From positions 1 through 5,212 of the forward strand of contig CAYNZH010000068.1 in assembly GCA_964401685.1 (NCBI GenBank): a stretch of 5,212 bases of DNA, in the 5' to 3' direction. The translations under genes were made by a program, and so were the position numbers. Below the pieces are notes generated by a model. That model was not told the origin of the DNA. It saw only the letters and a list, made by a program, of their open reading frames with translations, and made no database searches. The stretch is from DASRQK01 sp964401685. Lineage in GTDB: Bacteria > Bacteroidota > Bacteroidia > Sphingobacteriales > Sphingobacteriaceae. Position 1 is the stretch's first letter, and each line of letters starts with the position of its first letter. Positions 1 to 5,167 of this stretch are shown here, piece by piece.

Positions 1-444
1 GCCAAAGCAGTGGCATTCGGAGAAGCACTGAGTGAAGAATACTTCGATTACATACTTCAAGTGAAGAAAAACGCATCTGCTCTGGCAAGTCATTTGATGG
101 AAAAAGGATTTGAAATCGTTTCAGGCGGAACAGACAACCATTTGCTGCTCATTGACCTGAGAAATAAAAACATCAACGGAAAAGTCGCTGAAGCCACCTT
201 GGGCAAGGCGGGAATAACAACCAACAAAAATATGGTTCCCTTTGATGATAAATCACCTTTTGTGACATCCGGAATCCGCCTTGGTACTGCAGCTATGACC
301 ACGCGTGGGCTGAAAGAAAAGGAAATGGCTGAAATTGCAGAGTTCATAGATGTCGCCTTGATCAAACATGAGGATGAAGCAGCGCTGGCAAAAATAGAGA
401 CCAAAGTCAAAGAAATGATGACTCATTTCCCGCTTTACAAATAA
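1..444 (+). CDS. glyA: Serine hydroxymethyltransferase, C-terminal part (5' end cut by the window edge)
   Basis: This is the last 147 codons of a PLP-dependent cytosolic enzyme that interconverts serine and glycine while loading or unloading a one-carbon unit on tetrahydrofolate. The reading frame is open from base 1, so the gene starts outside the window; full-length family members have roughly 410-430 residues. Visible family signatures, numbered within the fragment, are AKAVAFGEAL at 1-10, GGTDNHLLLIDL near 42-53, TNKNMVPFD near 74-82 and TSGIRLGTAAMTTRG near 89-103. The Arg of TSGIR (codon 277-279) corresponds to the family's conserved arginine that binds the substrate carboxylate. The fragment ends FPLYK then TAA, a usual end for this family. 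No frameshift is seen. By eye its G+C is lower than in the genes to the right. A 145-base gap follows, so co-transcription with the sigma gene is possible but not shown. Confidence 0.96.
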   Translation, partial: AKAVAFGEALSEEYFDYILQVKKNASALASHLMEKGFEIVSGGTDNHLLLIDLRNKNINGKVAEATLGKAGITTNKNMVPFDDKSPFVTSGIRLGTAAMTTRGLKEKEMAEIAEFIDVALIKHEDEAALAKIETKVKEMMTHFPLYK

Positions 445-589
445 TTTTACAAAATTCATTTGCATAATTAAAAAATAATTCACTCTTTTGAAAAGTACCA
501 GTACGAATGCCTATAGAAAAAACACTACTTTGACAATTTAATTAGAGTATTAACGAGCTCTGCCGGAGCTTTAAATGTTATTGTAGTGT
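445..589. other. Intergenic region between glyA and the sigma factor gene
   Basis: These 145 bases are A/T-rich and hold no convincing gene. Just after the glyA stop there are two short A/T inverted repeats: AATTTT/AAAATT (443-448 and 451-456) and AATTA/TAATT around an A5 loop (466-480). Neither has the G/C stem of a normal intrinsic terminator. No full Bacteroidota promoter (TTTG, about 19 bases, TAnnTTTG) was found. The nearest partial match is TACTTTG at 526-532, one base short in the spacer and without a well-placed upstream TTTG. A hairpin next to the sigma start is listed separately. Confidence 0.6.
550..574 (+). promoter_or_regulatory. Imperfect hairpin in the leader of the sigma factor gene
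   Basis: The arms AGCTC (556-560) and GAGCT (566-570) pair across the loop TGCCG. The stem continues on the outside as TTAA (550-553) with TTAA (571-574) if CG at 554-555 is bulged out, giving 9 base pairs in all. It ends 15 bases before the sigma ATG at 590. The downstream bases (ATGTTATTG) are not a clean U-tract, so it is at best a weak terminator for glyA. A leader structure or protein-binding palindrome are alternatives. The pairing is seen directly; any role is inference. Confidence 0.35.
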
Positions 590-1183
590 ATGGATTCGGG
601 ACTGGAACAATTGACTGATCAGGCATTGGTGCGTAAATATATCGCCGGCGAGGAAGCGGGACTGGCGATATTATTGGATCGCTATCAATCCAAGGTATTT
701 ACCTCTATCTACCTGTTGATCAACGACAGGGAATTGGCAGAAGATATTTTTCAAGATACTTTCATCAAAGTCATTGAGAATTTGCGCAAAGGCAGATACA
801 ATGATGAGGGGAAATTCCTTTACTGGGTGAGCCGGATTGCGCGAAACCTGGTGATCGACCATTTCCGTAGGGAAAGGAAAAACTCCTTTATCGCCCATCA
901 GGAAGGATACGACATCTTCGATACCTTGGCCGTAGGCGATGAGAACGCAGAAGAACGGATGATTCGCGAACAGAGTCACGCCCGGCTGAGGAGGATGATC
1001 CAAAGACTGCCAGACGATCAGAAAGAGGTGCTCATCATGAGGCACTACGGAGAAATGAGTTTTCGGGAAATTTCTGATATAACCGAGGTGAGTATCAACA
1101 CAGCGCTCGGCCGCATGAGATACGCCCTGAACAACCTCAAAAAGATGATGGAGGAAGCGTCCGCCGTCAAAAAGACGGGCTGA
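590..1183 (+). CDS. ECF-type sigma-70 family RNA polymerase sigma factor
   Basis: A complete 197-residue protein predicted to bind core RNA polymerase and direct it to a specific promoter set. Sigma region 2 spans about residues 25-97: LLDRYQSKVF at 28-37, the core-binding segment DRELAEDIFQDTFIKV at 46-61, and the region 2.3/2.4 part FLYWVSRIARNLVIDHFRRERK at 76-97, with aromatic and basic residues suited to -10 melting and recognition. A variable linker (98-128) leads to region 4 (about 129-187), with LPDDQKEVLIMRHYGEMSFREISDI at 140-164 and a helix-turn-helix running to TALGRMRYAL at 171-180. Regions 1 and 3 are absent and the length is typical, which marks it as an ECF (group 4) factor. 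The ATG at 590 puts region 2 in the usual place; no good SD precedes it, as is common in Bacteroidota. No anti-sigma gene is adjacent: the next gene is convergent and encodes a protein with a signal peptide. The regulon and activating signal cannot be read from the sequence. Confidence 0.93.
   Translation: MDSGLEQLTDQALVRKYIAGEEAGLAILLDRYQSKVFTSIYLLINDRELAEDIFQDTFIKVIENLRKGRYNDEGKFLYWVSRIARNLVIDHFRRERKNSFIAHQEGYDIFDTLAVGDENAEERMIREQSHARLRRMIQRLPDDQKEVLIMRHYGEMSFREISDITEVSINTALGRMRYALNNLKKMMEEASAVKKTG
1164..1178. repeat. GC-rich inverted repeat at the 3' end of the sigma gene
   Basis: CCGTC (1164-1168) and GACGG (1174-1178) pair around an A5 loop (TTTTT on the other strand). The repeat lies in the last codons of the sigma gene and just beyond the stop of the convergent gene. 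There is no T-tract on the 3' side on either strand, so it does not look like a standard intrinsic terminator. It could still slow polymerase or protect the 3' ends between the two converging genes. Confidence 0.35.
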
Positions 1184-1197
1184 GCGAGGAAAACTGG

Positions 1198-1731
1198 CTA
1201 TCTGATCCGGGCTGAACCCAGAATGTCCGTCCACTGCGCAATTAGCTCGTCGGTAACCCGCTCCGCGGGAACGAGAATTTCAACGGAGTGAAAAGCGGTC
1301 GGCCCTTCGGCCGCAAGTCCGATGAACACCTCGGGGAGACAGTCGCTCTCTCCAAAGGTTCGTACCATATACACAATCCAAGAACCATGTTCCCGCTGTT
1401 CCTGAGTCAATACCTGAAGCGCCGCATCCTCGCAGCTGGACTTATAAAAGGCCACCTTTTGCTGCACAGTCTCTCTGGCGCGGATCGGGAAGTATCTCTT
1501 GTCTATCGTTGTCAACTCCAGCGACTGCACCGCAAGACCAGCGGTGTCCCGAGGCCGCGCAAAGTGCTCAAACCCTCTGATAGCCCGCGTGTCCTTGGGT
1601 ATTTTTTTAGTTCTCCAGCGAACAGATTCCGGCAAATCTATCTCCAGCTTTTCCTTCCCCGGCTTGATCTGTGCCTGCGCTGTAGCCATCAGACAACCTA
1701 AAAAAACCAGGACACAAAGTATACGTAACAT
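1198..1731 (-). CDS. Small exported protein of unknown function
   Basis: I do not recognise this 177-residue protein. It has a clear signal peptide: MLRIL, a hydrophobic core (about 4-16) and ATAQA followed by Q, so cleavage after residue 20 by signal peptidase I is likely. The mature part is about 157 residues, mixed alpha/beta in appearance and without further membrane segments. It has just two cysteines (C100 in KSSCEDA and C131 in ESDCLPE), which could form a disulfide outside the cytoplasm. The start was set at the ATG at 1731-1729. The frame opens further upstream with a TTG at 1752 and an ATG at 1737, but AAAGGAGG (1747-1740 on this strand) stands 8 bases before the chosen ATG and only 2 before the other. 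A Cys in FLGC (residues 10-13) loosely resembles a lipobox but lies inside the hydrophobic core, so a lipoprotein is less likely. It converges on the sigma gene with a 14-base gap and diverges from the glycosyltransferase gene. Confidence 0.8.
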   Translation of the reverse strand: MLRILCVLVFLGCLMATAQAQIKPGKEKLEIDLPESVRWRTKKIPKDTRAIRGFEHFARPRDTAGLAVQSLELTTIDKRYFPIRARETVQQKVAFYKSSCEDAALQVLTQEQREHGSWIVYMVRTFGESDCLPEVFIGLAAEGPTAFHSVEILVPAERVTDELIAQWTDILGSARIR

Positions 1732-1739
1732 GGGCATTT

Positions 1740-1747
1740 CCTCCTTT
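1740..1747 (-). promoter_or_regulatory. Strong Shine-Dalgarno sequence of the small exported protein gene
   Basis: On the - strand this reads AAAGGAGG, close to a perfect complement of the 16S rRNA tail, 8 bases before the ATG at 1731. It decides the start codon. It stands out because the other starts in this window (590, 1838, 5168) have no comparable site, in line with the weak use of SD sequences in Bacteroidota. Confidence 0.7.
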
Positions 1748-1753
1748 AACAAA

Positions 1754-1770
1754 CAAAATTAACAAATATA
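1754..1770 (-). promoter_or_regulatory. Candidate -7 promoter elements for the small exported protein gene (two overlapping choices)
   Basis: On the - strand TATATTTG (1770-1763) and TAATTTTG (1761-1754) both match the Bacteroidota -7 consensus TAnnTTTG. The first would give a short leader of roughly 25 bases that still includes the SD; the second would start transcription too close to the SD to be attractive. No good TTTG was found about 19-21 bases upstream of either, so the -33 half is weak or missing. Confidence 0.4.
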
Positions 1771-1837
1771 ATAACGAAATGCCATGTAGAATCCTTATTT
1801 TCGAAGCGGAATTTTTTGACCAATACAATTTGAACTG

Positions 1838-4800
1838 ATGAATTACAACAAAATTAATAACCTTGTAGGTTGGATTTGCGCCATCATTGCAACAGCAGTC
1901 TACTTGCTAACCCTGGAGCGGACGACGAGTTGGTGGGATACGGGCGAATTTATTGCAGCCGCCTATAAGATGCAAATCGTTCACCAGCCAGGTGCGCCAT
2001 TATTTCTGATGCTGCAGAACGTGTTTTCCAATTTTGCCTTTGGTAACACCGCCATGATCGCTTTCTGGATGAATGTCGGATCTGCAGTTTCTAGTGGTCT
2101 GACGATTTTGTTTCTGTTTTGGACCATCACAGCCCTGGCGCGAAAAGTCATACTGAAAAATTCCCTCAGCGAAGTCAGCCGCGATCAAGTATTCCAGATC
2201 ATGGGCGCTGGATTGGTCGGCGCGCTCGCCTATGCGGTCTCGGACACCTTTTGGTTCTCAGCAGTTGAGTCAGAGGTTTACGCCATGTCCTCGCTTTGTA
2301 CCGCAGTCGTTTTCTGGGCTATCTTGAAGTGGGACGCGCACGCGGACGAACCCTTTGCCAATAAATGGCTGATTTTCATCGCCTATGTAATGGGCTTATC
2401 CATTGGCGTTCACTTGCTCAACCTTTTGGTCATTCCCGCCATTGCGCTGCTTATTTATTTCAGAAAAACCGAAAAAGCCACGAGTGGAGGTGCGATCAAG
2501 GCTCTTCTGGTGGGCTGTTTGGTCGTTGCCGTGATTCTCTGGGGCATTATCCAATACCTAATCAAAACGGCAGCGTACTTTGATCTTTTCTTTGTAAATA
2601 CCCTCGGCCTAGGTTTCGGAAGCGGGGTGCTTGTCTTCGCGCTACTGATTCTCGGCGCTTTGGTTTACGGTATCTGGTATTCAACGGTCAAAGTAAAACC
2701 CCTATTGAATATCATATTCCTGAGTACAGCCTTTATCATATTTGGTTACAGCTCCTTTACTATGGTCCTGGTTCGCGCGAAAGCCGATCCAACCTTAAAT
2801 AACAGTGATCCCGACAACGTATTTTCCTTACTGAGCTATCTGAACCGCGAACAGTACGGCAATGAACCCAAGTTTGTTGGCCCTTATTTTGATTCGCGGC
2901 CGGTAGATTATAAGTATGGAAGTCCGTCCTATAGAAAAGGAGAGAAGAAATACGAGGTTGCAGGTCGCAGTATAGAGCCAGTTTATGATAGGGAGACGGT
3001 TTTCCCCCGAATCTACAGTTCCAGGGACGATCATCCGGCCTATTATAGAAGCTATCTCAACCTTGGCGAAAATGAAAGCCCGACCTTTGCGGACAATCTG
3101 AGCTTTTTCTTCAGCTATCAGATCGGACATATGTATGGCCGGTATTTTATGTGGAATTTCGCGGGGCGCCAAAACGATCAGCAGGGCCATGGCGATTTTA
3201 CAACCGGCAACTGGATCAGCGGTATCAATGCCGTCGACAATATGCGCCTTGGCGGTCAATACGATTTGCCGGAATCCCTGCGAACCGACCCGTCCAACAA
3301 CAAATATTATTTCTTGCCTTTGATACTGGGTCTTATAGGTGCTTTCTGGCATTTTAAGCGAAATCAAAAAGATGCGGGAGTGGTGGGCTTGTTATTTTTC
3401 TTTACCGGCCTGGCAATTGTCTTATATCTAAATCAAAACCCCCTGCAGCCTAGAGAACGAGATTACGCGTACGCGGGTTCCTTTTATGCATTTGCCATTT
3501 GGATAGGGCTAGGTGTGTTGGCTATTCAGGAATGGCTGCGGCGTAAGCTAGATGCGCGTCAATCGGCCATAATTGCCACGGTGATCGGGCTTTTGATGGC
3601 TCCTGTCATCATGGCCAAGGAAAATTGGGACGACCACGACCGCTCCCAAAAATTCGTCGCCCGGGACCTTGCTATCAACTACCTGGAATCCTGTGCGCCC
3701 AATGCGATTTTATTTACCTACGGTGACAACGACACCTACCCCTTGTGGTATGTACAGGAGGTGGAAGGCATACGTACGGATGTTCGCGTCGTAAACCTCA
3801 GTTTGCTCGGTGCAGACTGGTATATGCGGCAGATGACCCGACCGGTCAATGACGCCGGCGCGCTGCCAATAGACATACCAGAGGAAAAATACGTCCGAGG
3901 CGTGCGCGATATCATCTATTATTATGATGCAAAAATTCCAGGTTATGTAGATCTGGACAGGATCGTCGCTTTGATGCTTTCAGACAATTCCCGGGATCAG
4001 TTGCCCTTGCAGGGAGAAGAGCTCGAAAACTTCCTTCCGACCCGACAGTTACAGCTAAAGGTCAACAGAGAAGACGTGATCCGCAATCAGGCAGTACCTG
4101 AGAAATGGCAGGATCGTATCGTAGATACCATGCAATGGACGTACAGTAAAAATCACGTATCCCGGGCCGACCTTTCTATCATGGATATATTGGTCAATAA
4201 TAACTGGGAGAGACCCGTCTATTTTGCGACCACCGTGCCCCGCGATAACTACATCGGCCTGGATGATTACCTGGTCTCAGAAGGCTTTGCCTTGAGGGTG
4301 GTGCCCCTGGCGTTTCCAGAGGAAGAGAAACAGCAGGGCATGCCTGTCGAAGGTGATGCTATATATAAGGCCATCAAGGACAAATATGTTTGGGGAAATA
4401 TGAAGGATTCTCCCTACCTGGATCCCGAATCCTACCGGATGATCAGTTTGATCCTGAATAACATCTATTCCGCGGGAGCAGAGGCGTTAATCGGGGAGGG
4501 GAAAACCGAACAAGCACGGGAGGTCTTGCAGGATGCACTGGACAACATGCCCGAGCGCCTTTACCGGATAATGGATTCTTATGGATATACCTTTGTCGCC
4601 GACAATATGTATCAAGTGGGCATGAACGAAGAAGCCGAACAGACAATCGACCGCAATGTTACTTATCTGGACGAGCTACTCAATTATTACGCCGCCATCG
4701 CCGAGACCAAACCCAACCATGAGATGGAAAACATGCAAAATGCGTTGTTTATTTTGAATCGCTTCGGAATGATCAGTGCTGAAAATAATTCCGATGCAAC

Positions 4801-4864
4801 ACATAATCGTATCGAGAAAATATTAGAAGGCTACCAACAACGATTATTGGGAGGAAGTCGTTAA
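1838..4864 (+). CDS. Polytopic membrane glycosyltransferase, DUF2723/GT117 (TMEM260-like protein O-mannosyltransferase) family
   Basis: A complete 1008-residue inner-membrane protein of the DUF2723 family, now linked to TMEM260-type GT-C glycosyltransferases that transfer sugar from a lipid carrier to proteins on the outer face of the membrane. TM1 spans about 9-26. It is followed by WWDTGEFIAAA (32-42) with D34 and E37, in the place where GT-C enzymes carry catalytic acidic residues, then HQPGAPL (49-55). Further family signatures are VESEVYAMSSL (143-153), SDPDNVFSLLSYLNREQYG (323-341), MWNFAGRQND (438-447), GNWISG (457-462) and PRERDY (538-543). I count about 12-13 membrane segments by eye: nine or so before residue 315, a large probably periplasmic loop (about 315-490), then four between 490 and 593. 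The remaining 415 residues are soluble, with YGDNDTYPLWYVQEVEG at 628-644 and a helical, TPR-like tail (about 877-960). Length is typical of the Bacteroidota form. The acceptor proteins and sugar are unknown here. It stands alone, divergent from the exported protein gene and 303 bases from the next gene. Confidence 0.88.
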   Translation: MNYNKINNLVGWICAIIATAVYLLTLERTTSWWDTGEFIAAAYKMQIVHQPGAPLFLMLQNVFSNFAFGNTAMIAFWMNVGSAVSSGLTILFLFWTITALARKVILKNSLSEVSRDQVFQIMGAGLVGALAYAVSDTFWFSAVESEVYAMSSLCTAVVFWAILKWDAHADEPFANKWLIFIAYVMGLSIGVHLLNLLVIPAIALLIYFRKTEKATSGGAIKALLVGCLVVAVILWGIIQYLIKTAAYFDLFFVNTLGLGFGSGVLVFALLILGALVYGIWYSTVKVKPLLNIIFLSTAFIIFGYSSFTMVLVRAKADPTLNNSDPDNVFSLLSYLNREQYGNEPKFVGPYFDSRPVDYKYGSPSYRKGEKKYEVAGRSIEPVYDRETVFPRIYSSRDDHPAYYRSYLNLGENESPTFADNLSFFFSYQIGHMYGRYFMWNFAGRQNDQQGHGDFTTGNWISGINAVDNMRLGGQYDLPESLRTDPSNNKYYFLPLILGLIGAFWHFKRNQKDAGVVGLLFFFTGLAIVLYLNQNPLQPRERDYAYAGSFYAFAIWIGLGVLAIQEWLRRKLDARQSAIIATVIGLLMAPVIMAKENWDDHDRSQKFVARDLAINYLESCAPNAILFTYGDNDTYPLWYVQEVEGIRTDVRVVNLSLLGADWYMRQMTRPVNDAGALPIDIPEEKYVRGVRDIIYYYDAKIPGYVDLDRIVALMLSDNSRDQLPLQGEELENFLPTRQLQLKVNREDVIRNQAVPEKWQDRIVDTMQWTYSKNHVSRADLSIMDILVNNNWERPVYFATTVPRDNYIGLDDYLVSEGFALRVVPLAFPEEEKQQGMPVEGDAIYKAIKDKYVWGNMKDSPYLDPESYRMISLILNNIYSAGAEALIGEGKTEQAREVLQDALDNMPERLYRIMDSYGYTFVADNMYQVGMNEEAEQTIDRNVTYLDELLNYYAAIAETKPNHEMENMQNALFILNRFGMISAENNSDATHNRIEKILEGYQQRLLGGSR

Positions 4865-4894
4865 TTCTCTAAAAATCTGCGTTTTTTGAGCAGG

Positions 4895-4917
4895 AAAATG
4901 CATTTTTTTAAAAAAAT
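4895..4917. repeat. Two overlapping A/T palindromes
   Basis: A 12-base perfect palindrome, AAAATGCATTTT (4895-4906), overlaps a 16-base perfect palindrome with centre TTTTTTTAAAAAAA (4902-4917). They begin about 30 bases after the glycosyltransferase stop. With no loop they are more likely a protein-binding or bent-DNA feature than an RNA hairpin, and chance is a real possibility in such A/T-rich DNA. Confidence 0.4.
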
Positions 4918-4930
4918 ATTTTTTGTTTTT

Positions 4931-4951
4931 GTCTGGAAATAGACGTTTTTT
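4931..4951 (+). terminator. Weak candidate terminator after the glycosyltransferase gene
   Basis: GTCT (4931-4934) pairs with AGAC (4941-4944) around the loop GGAAAT, followed by G and a run of six T (4946-4951). The stem is only 4 base pairs, or 5 with a U-G closing pair, so it is weak by normal standards. Its position 67 bases after the stop and its T-tract are the reasons to list it. No better hairpin with a T-tract was seen in this gap. Confidence 0.35.
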
Positions 4952-5043
4952 GGCTGCTTTTTGCGGCGTAACTAATTGATAAACAGCGGGGTTAAATCTA
5001 AAAATGGGGGGAAATAAAAAAAATAAGGCCAAGTAAAAAAAAA

Positions 5044-5074
5044 TTTGTTTTTATCAAAGCATATTGTAGATTTG
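5044..5074 (+). promoter_or_regulatory. Bacteroidota-type housekeeping promoter for the gene at 5168
   Basis: TTTG at 5044-5047 (-33 element) and TAGATTTG at 5067-5074 (-7 element) are separated by 19 bases, an exact fit to the known Bacteroidota pattern TTTG-N19-21-TAnnTTTG. Just upstream are runs of nine A (5035-5043) and eight A (5016-5023), resembling an UP element. Transcription should begin around 5079-5083, giving a leader of about 85-90 bases before the ATG at 5168. Confidence 0.75.
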
Positions 5075-5143
5075 CAACGTGAATGCATAATGCAAAAAAA
5101 CAGGGAAAGCTGAAAACTGACTAGAGTAAGCAAAAAGGTTAAA

Positions 5144-5157
5144 TTTTTAATTTTTAA
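5144..5157 (+). repeat. Tandem TTTTTAA repeat just upstream of a start codon
   Basis: Two perfect head-to-tail copies of TTTTTAA (5144-5150 and 5151-5157) end 10 bases before the ATG at 5168. No SD is present, so an unstructured A/U-rich leader is the likely aid to ribosome entry. Two copies of a 7-base A/T word could be chance. Confidence 0.4.
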
Positions 5158-5167
5158 ATTCTTAAGT

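Larger units (their letters stand above)
1732..1837. other. Divergent intergenic region between the exported protein and glycosyltransferase genes
   Basis: These 106 A/T-rich bases must hold the 5' signals of both divergent genes. Leftward elements are listed separately. Rightward, the best partial -7 matches are TATTTTCG (1796-1803, one mismatch to TAnnTTTG) and TACAATTTG (1824-1832, one base too many in the spacer). The second would place the transcription start almost at the ATG at 1838. Neither has a convincing -33 element. No SD precedes the ATG at 1838. Confidence 0.5.
4865..5167. other. A/T-rich non-coding region between the glycosyltransferase gene and the next gene
   Basis: These 303 bases hold no credible gene. 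The left half (4870-4965) has repeated T-tracts (4882-4887, 4903-4909, 4919-4924, 4926-4930, 4946-4951, 4958-4962), two palindromes and a weak terminator-like hairpin. A second short stem, GCTGC/GCGGC around T5 (4953-4967), needs one G-U pair and has no T-tract after it. The middle has a G6 run (5006-5011) and A-tracts (5016-5023 and 5035-5043). The right half contains a strong promoter and an 80-90 base leader. The main non-random items are listed separately. Confidence 0.7.

Noticed and set aside
530..553. TTGACA at 530-535 with TATTAA at 548-553 as an E. coli-type promoter for the sigma gene
   Set aside because: The spacer is only 12 bases, far from 17, and Bacteroidota housekeeping promoters do not use this pattern.
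671..1234. 187-residue open frame on the - strand opposite the sigma factor
   Set aside because: It lies almost wholly antisense to a gene with clear sigma region 2 and region 4 motifs. Its translation shows no recognisable domain or plausible start signal, so it is a shadow frame.
1300..1313. CGGCC/GGCCG inverted repeat around CTTC
   Set aside because: It lies inside the coding sequence of the exported protein (encoding part of GLAAEGP), where GC-rich codons explain it. There is no T-tract and no position suited to regulation.
1288..1701. 137-residue open frame on the + strand inside the exported protein gene
   Set aside because: The - strand reading has a signal peptide, a strong SD and sensible protein composition. 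The + strand translation is rich in Arg, Ser and Leu without domain features.
1735..1752. Longer N-terminus for the small exported protein, starting at the TTG at 1752 or the ATG at 1737
   Set aside because: The TTG start would place the SD inside the coding region, and the ATG at 1737 is only 2 bases from the SD. The ATG at 1731 has ideal spacing and gives a compact signal peptide.
2828..3367. 179-residue open frame on the - strand inside the glycosyltransferase gene
   Set aside because: It is antisense to the conserved loop of the DUF2723 protein, which carries family motifs such as NREQYG and MWNFAGRQND. No independent evidence supports it.
4844..5032. 62-residue open frame on the - strand in the A/T-rich gap
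   Set aside because: The Phe- and Lys-rich composition follows from the T- and A-tracts, it runs into the end of the glycosyltransferase gene, and there is no start signal or domain.
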